Origin: Apostichopus parvimensis
Lineage: Eukaryota > Echinodermata > Holothuroidea > Aspidochirotida > Stichopodidae
NCBI GenBank assembly: GCA_000934455.1
Contig: KN888562.1
Location: forward strand, 11,476 to 38,902
Length of the DNA: 27,427 nt
Direction: 5' to 3'
Shown: positions 23,316-27,427 of the stretch, in pieces
Position numbering within the stretch: the first letter of the stretch is position 1
Layout of the letters: each line of letters starts with the position of its first letter
Position numbers and translations under genes: made by a program
The notes under the pieces: model-generated
Databases searched by the model: none
What the model saw: the letters and a program-made list of their open reading frames with translations, nothing else
What the model was told of the DNA's origin: nothing

Positions 23316-25300
23316 AAATGAGATATGTCATACGTTTTGTGGAGTTGTGACTTTTGTAAATTGTGCTCCCTAGGCCCAATGGCTGTCAGTATTAGACACC
23401 AAATTTAAATAAGAAACGCAGGCCTAGCCTATGGTCCAGCCAAACATCTAGGTGTAAACTATTAAGCTAGGCTTAGACCCTAGCGTAGGTCATTTGGGCC
23501 CATAGAAATTGAACTATGAAGAATGCTGAAACAGTGTATCACCGTGTGTTAAAGCAGTGGAGCCTTGATAAAAGCGAGGTCGCTTTGCGTTGTACATATA
23601 TACATTGCGCATTCCACTTTGAATTTTATTTTACCCGTTTTTTTTCTCGAAAGAGTAGGTGTACTTTTCACAACATAGACATGTTATAGCGATCAAGTGG
23701 TAAGTTCTATACTCCTGACTTAAGAACCAACTTTTAAAACCTTTTTATCGCCTCTAATAACTCGAGCAAGTGGAGTGTTTTATGTAACTTTAAATGTCTA
23801 AAAAGTGTCATTTCCGGTATCTGAGAAGTACGTGGCAAACATATTTCTTGCTTGTATTATTCCAGTTCTCCACTCAGTGTGCCATAGTTATCCCGGGAAA
23901 ATGCCGTGAAAAAGCAACACACCTACTGTTATGTAATACTTCCATATTAGTATATGTATGCAGTAAATTTAATGTTGCAAAGTGGGTAGTAGTTTATGCA
24001 GATTAACAAATCTCACCTAATGAAGTGACAGTGCAAAAAGCAGTTTGTTGCATGTCTACATTCAGTCAGCCATGTTAGAACGAGTATAGTTGCTTCAGTG
24101 TGTCGCTTTGCCTACGAAACTTTGTCCCGCGAACATGATTAGTGAAATCATTAGGCCTTAAAGTCATTGATGAGTAAGTTAAGATACATAGCTTATAAAA
24201 TTACTCCCAAGAACATACCTGGCTAGACTGAGTAGGCTTCGGCCTATCTCAAAACTCAGCTAGGCCTATACATTACTAGCTGTTTATGTCACTTTGCCTA
24301 ATTACAGTGTTGGGAATATGTTGCAAACTAGAGGATGTGTTTGAATATTTGTCCAATTCTAGATATGTTAATAGACTGAAATATAATAGGTTTAAAATAT
24401 GACCTAGGCTAACCTAAGTTAGACCAAAGGCAACGCTACGCACATAGGCCTAAGTTGGGCTAAGCCTATTTTCCTAGTATTGAATTGTTAGTGATCATAT
24501 GCCCAGGACATCATAATCGTCAACCATGTTTTTCTGGCATGTGGATCTATCGTTAGAGATACAGTTTTAGGTAAAATGAGTAGGTGATATTTTTTTGTCA
24601 TTAGGCTTTAGACATATCACATCCAAAAGGACAGCCGTAGCCGGTCCAGTAGGGGCCAAGGCTAACTATATCCAGAGTCCAGTTAATAACAATACTGCAG
24701 CTGAGCAGACGACATTAGTAAAGTCATTTGATTCCTATGTAATTGCTTCCACTATCGCTTCCTAAGAATTACCTGTGAAACTGCAGTCCACTGCCACATT
24801 TTTGACGATTTTGGCACCCAAATGCGGCACACGATCCATTTCGAGTGATTTATGTCAACTATATCACCTTAGTTATGTCAAAGACGTAGTGTTTGTATTA
24901 CGCGCCGGTACTTTCTTGCCGTACAAGCAAAGCGCCACCAGTTGGATGAGTGGCTTCCGTTGATGTCGCATGACGTTATTCTCCCTACTTCAATTTCTAT
25001 GTTTAGGCCTAGTTGAGGTCCAACTTTCATACTATACTCAGTTCACTTAAATAAGCCTAAGAATAGTGTGGTGCCACGGGGCAAGGGAGACGATATCCGT
25101 TGCGGCTACATGTTGTGGGGGGTTGTTGACCAAAATGAAAGGCGACACATCAATTTCTGTTTAGTGATGTATTCTGCTCCCAGTAGGCTCTCCTACCAAA
25201 AAGGCTCTATCATGTAAGAAAAAGAAGAGTACACCTTTAGACTCGGATCAAGAACTAGGAATAAAATACGATAATAATTACCGATTTGAAACTGTAACTC
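23316..25300. other. TAGGCCTA-rich intergenic stretch
   Basis: Words such as AGGCCTAGCCTA, TAGGCCTTAAAG, GGCTTCGGCCTA, CTAGGCCTATAC, ATAGGCCTAAG and TTAGGCCTAG occur through 23420-25060. Short open frames at 23794-24006 and 24775-24963 show no domain or splice support. A promoter or first exon of a neighbouring gene could lie here but I cannot identify one. Confidence 0.5.
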
Positions 25301-25319
25301 AAACATGACTTCAAACACA

Positions 25320-26290
25320 TAGCATCCCTTTAATGCTAAACCAAAACATATGCCCGAAATGACAGTTACCCTTTAAGATTGGTAATTATTGAAACGATAA
25401 TTGAAAATGATTTGTCCCCTTTAAGATTGTTTAATCAAATTTAAATATGTAGTAGACAATTCCTTTAACGTGACAAACTATGTACTTTAATTCATTCAGG
25501 TAAATCGTACCATCACTTTTAAGTTAGTGGCTCACTGTAAATTTATATGGCTTCCCAAATATACCGGTATCCTGAACGAAAAAGTACCTTTAAGCAATGT
25601 ATTAGTTATTTCTCTTCAAGTAAATCTAGCATTGTGGTAAATATTTTATACTTACAATTTACAGTGAGACTACCCCTTTAACACACATTGGTGTCATATC
25701 TCCAATAGAAATGATACCAGTCCTTTGAAACACTCCATATAAGATAGGATTGCTCCTTATAATGTATCTACTAACTGTAAAACAGGCTGTTCCTTTATTA
25801 TTAACACACAACAGCAACAAGTTAGTACTGTCCCTTTAACTTGGTTGTTCGAAATCATTACATTACCTAGTGTACATTCAGGGAGACTGTCACTTAAATG
25901 TCAATACTTAATATTTAGTAAGACCTTCCCTTTAAGATAATTAAAACAGTTTTAATATGCATTTATGGTTGTAAGCGGTAAACAATACACTAACTATGGA
26001 AACCATGCGACCATAATAAAGAAAGTATAATCTCAATTACTGAAATGTTGATGCCATTAGTAGTTACCTAAATTATTTCTGGATAATCAACATGTATAAT
26101 CAACTCTGGAAAACAGATTATTAGTCCCTAACGATGATCCTATAAATTAAGCATAACAGCCCCTTTAAACCTGTCCAAAAACAACATCATTATTAAATGA
26201 TATGTATTTCATACTTGATGGCAATGAATGAGCCTGTAAATTTCATGAAACTAAATTAACACTAGAACTGCTCCCTTAATCTTGTAACAA
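25320..26290 (+). repeat. Degenerate array phased by CCTTTAA
   Basis: (T)CCCTTTAA or one-change variants stand at 25326, 25369, 25417, 25461, 25513, 25586, 25674, 25721, 25791, 25831, 25890, 25926, 26160 and 26271, often preceded by ACTG, CAGT or GTC. Early spacings are about 43-52 bp; later ones vary. Sequence between is AT-rich and poorly conserved, so this is an old tandem array or a cluster of nested element ends. Confidence 0.6.
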
Positions 26291-26388
26291 CAATATTAAC
26301 AGCAGTTGATGAACACAGTAAAACAGTTAACTGATCAGTCCCAAATACTTTTGAGTACTTGAGAATTATGTATTCTATCATTTCAGAT

Positions 26389-26752
26389 TTAAAGGGTGTG
26401 AAGACTCGCGCAAAAAGAAACGTCTAATGCCGGTAATCTGACCTAGTTTCGAATGAGGTGTAACAGAAGTGTTTGACACCACCATCGATCCCAGAAAATA
26501 CACACACATACAGCTTGCTACCATCGGTAATTAGACACCAGTGTACAGTCAGTACATACAGCTGCGGTCAATACCTATAGCACAGTGTACAAACAATACA
26601 GCGATGGACATTCTCAGGTCCAGTTAAAGATATCACGTTTCATTACTGTCTGCATTTTGTAGCAACACGAACAAAACGTCACTTGCAAGCAACGGAAAGT
26701 TAACTTTTTCAGATGGCCGCACGCGGTTTGGGCGAGTCTTCAATGCCTTTAA
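26389..26752 (+). mobile_element. TTAA-flanked MITE, copy 2
   Basis: TTAAAGGGTGTGAAGACTCG to CGAGTCTTCAATGCCTTTAA, 364 bp, same orientation as 18239-18611 and about 90% identical, with short indels (for example loss of AACAACTAATGT near the middle). It lies at the end of the CCTTTAA-phased array, whose motif equals the element's own right edge. Confidence 0.86.
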
Positions 26753-27427
26753 CTGAATATTGGACAGAAATAGTACTAAAATAAGCATAAAACTATAAAT
26801 AGCAGTTTGCTTTCAGTTAGGAGGACCTAACCCTTTCCAGCAATATTGCTACTGTTGAAAACATCTCAAAATTAACTGGACATTTACTCTAGGGAGAATA
26901 CACATAGCTATAACGATATACACATATACACATATACTTATAACGTTAATGAATACGGTACGAGTGACACTTGCTTGGCCTATTATCCTTCATAAGCACC
27001 AATACCAAACATAACATTTTCCTCGTCCGCATGGGCGCGACCATTTTGAATCACATCATAAGAGAGCGTTTGTTACAGCGCACCTATTCATGTATTGACC
27101 CATGCGAAACGTGATACCACCAGTCGGACAGACTACTGTGTAGTTGAACAGTATGTAGGCTTCCAACACTAAGGGACTATATGTCAACACCTAACATTAC
27201 TTACGAGCCTACTACTGCATAGAGGATATAAATTATTGAAGTTTCCTGCGGCAAAACCCACACTCATAAACATCCCTAAACATTACAGTTAACACAAATG
27301 AAAGTAATAATTACCTCTCGTGAGCCAGACAAATCCAACACAAAAGTATAACTTAGTTATCACATCTTTAGTCAATAATAGTTTTAGACTACAACAGTTG
27401 CATATTATACAAATAATGAATGGTTAT
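26753..27427. other. Terminal flank, nothing recognised
   Basis: AT-rich sequence with a short ATATACACATATACACATAT run near 26916-26937. No gene, RNA or repeat family supported. Confidence 0.5.

Noticed and set aside
23794-24006. 70-codon open frame
   Set aside because: No domain, codon pattern or splice support; consistent with chance in AT-rich DNA.

Overview
The window is animal nuclear DNA, most likely from an echinoderm and possibly a sea cucumber. The grounds are intron-rich gene structure with GT-AG junctions, AT-rich introns full of short interspersed elements, many TAGGCCTA-type words, and a gene built from death-effector (DED), ZU5, UPA and UBA-like domains of the kind expanded in invertebrate deuterostomes. 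The species is an inference. No rRNA, genuine tRNA, CRISPR or prokaryotic signal was seen.

One gene dominates. On the + strand, 18 exons between 2359 and 21662 join with fully consistent phases into 4182 nt (1393 codons plus a TAA stop). The first exon is internal by its acceptor; a 3-codon ATG exon at 1848-1856 is a tentative start. The predicted order is DED1 / long 14-residue-repeat coiled coil / DED2 / acidic linker / ZU5-1 / UPA-1 / DED3 / UBA-like / ZU5-2 / UPA-2 / DED4. Residue numbers below count from codon 1 at 2359. ZU5-UPA followed by a death fold is the supramodule of UNC5, PIDD and ankyrins. Here it occurs twice, each time with a DED-type fold as the third element, and the two copies share the same exon and intron-phase pattern, so the second arose by exon-block duplication. 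Known roles of these families suggest a cytoplasmic assembly scaffold for apoptosis or innate immune signalling that may sense ubiquitin. This is inference.

Layout: 1-990 is a GGTCA-rich repeat with a 704-bp period. 1520-1790 resembles a LINE 3' end. 2359-4877 holds DED1 and the coiled coil. Intron 4 (4878-9649) is packed with a 145-bp tandem repeat family in both orientations and two short inverted-terminal-repeat elements. 9650-14996 is the first DED-ZU5-UPA-DED block, 15382-15559 the UBA-like exon, and 16033-21662 the second ZU5-UPA-DED block, with tRNA-derived SINEs and a TTAA-flanked MITE in its introns. From 21663 to the end there is 3' flank: microsatellites, a second copy of the inverted-repeat element, a frameshifted fossil of the DED4 exon, more 145-bp repeat, a TAGGCCTA-rich stretch, a degenerate CCTTTAA-phased array and a second TTAA MITE. 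I found no supportable gene on the minus strand.
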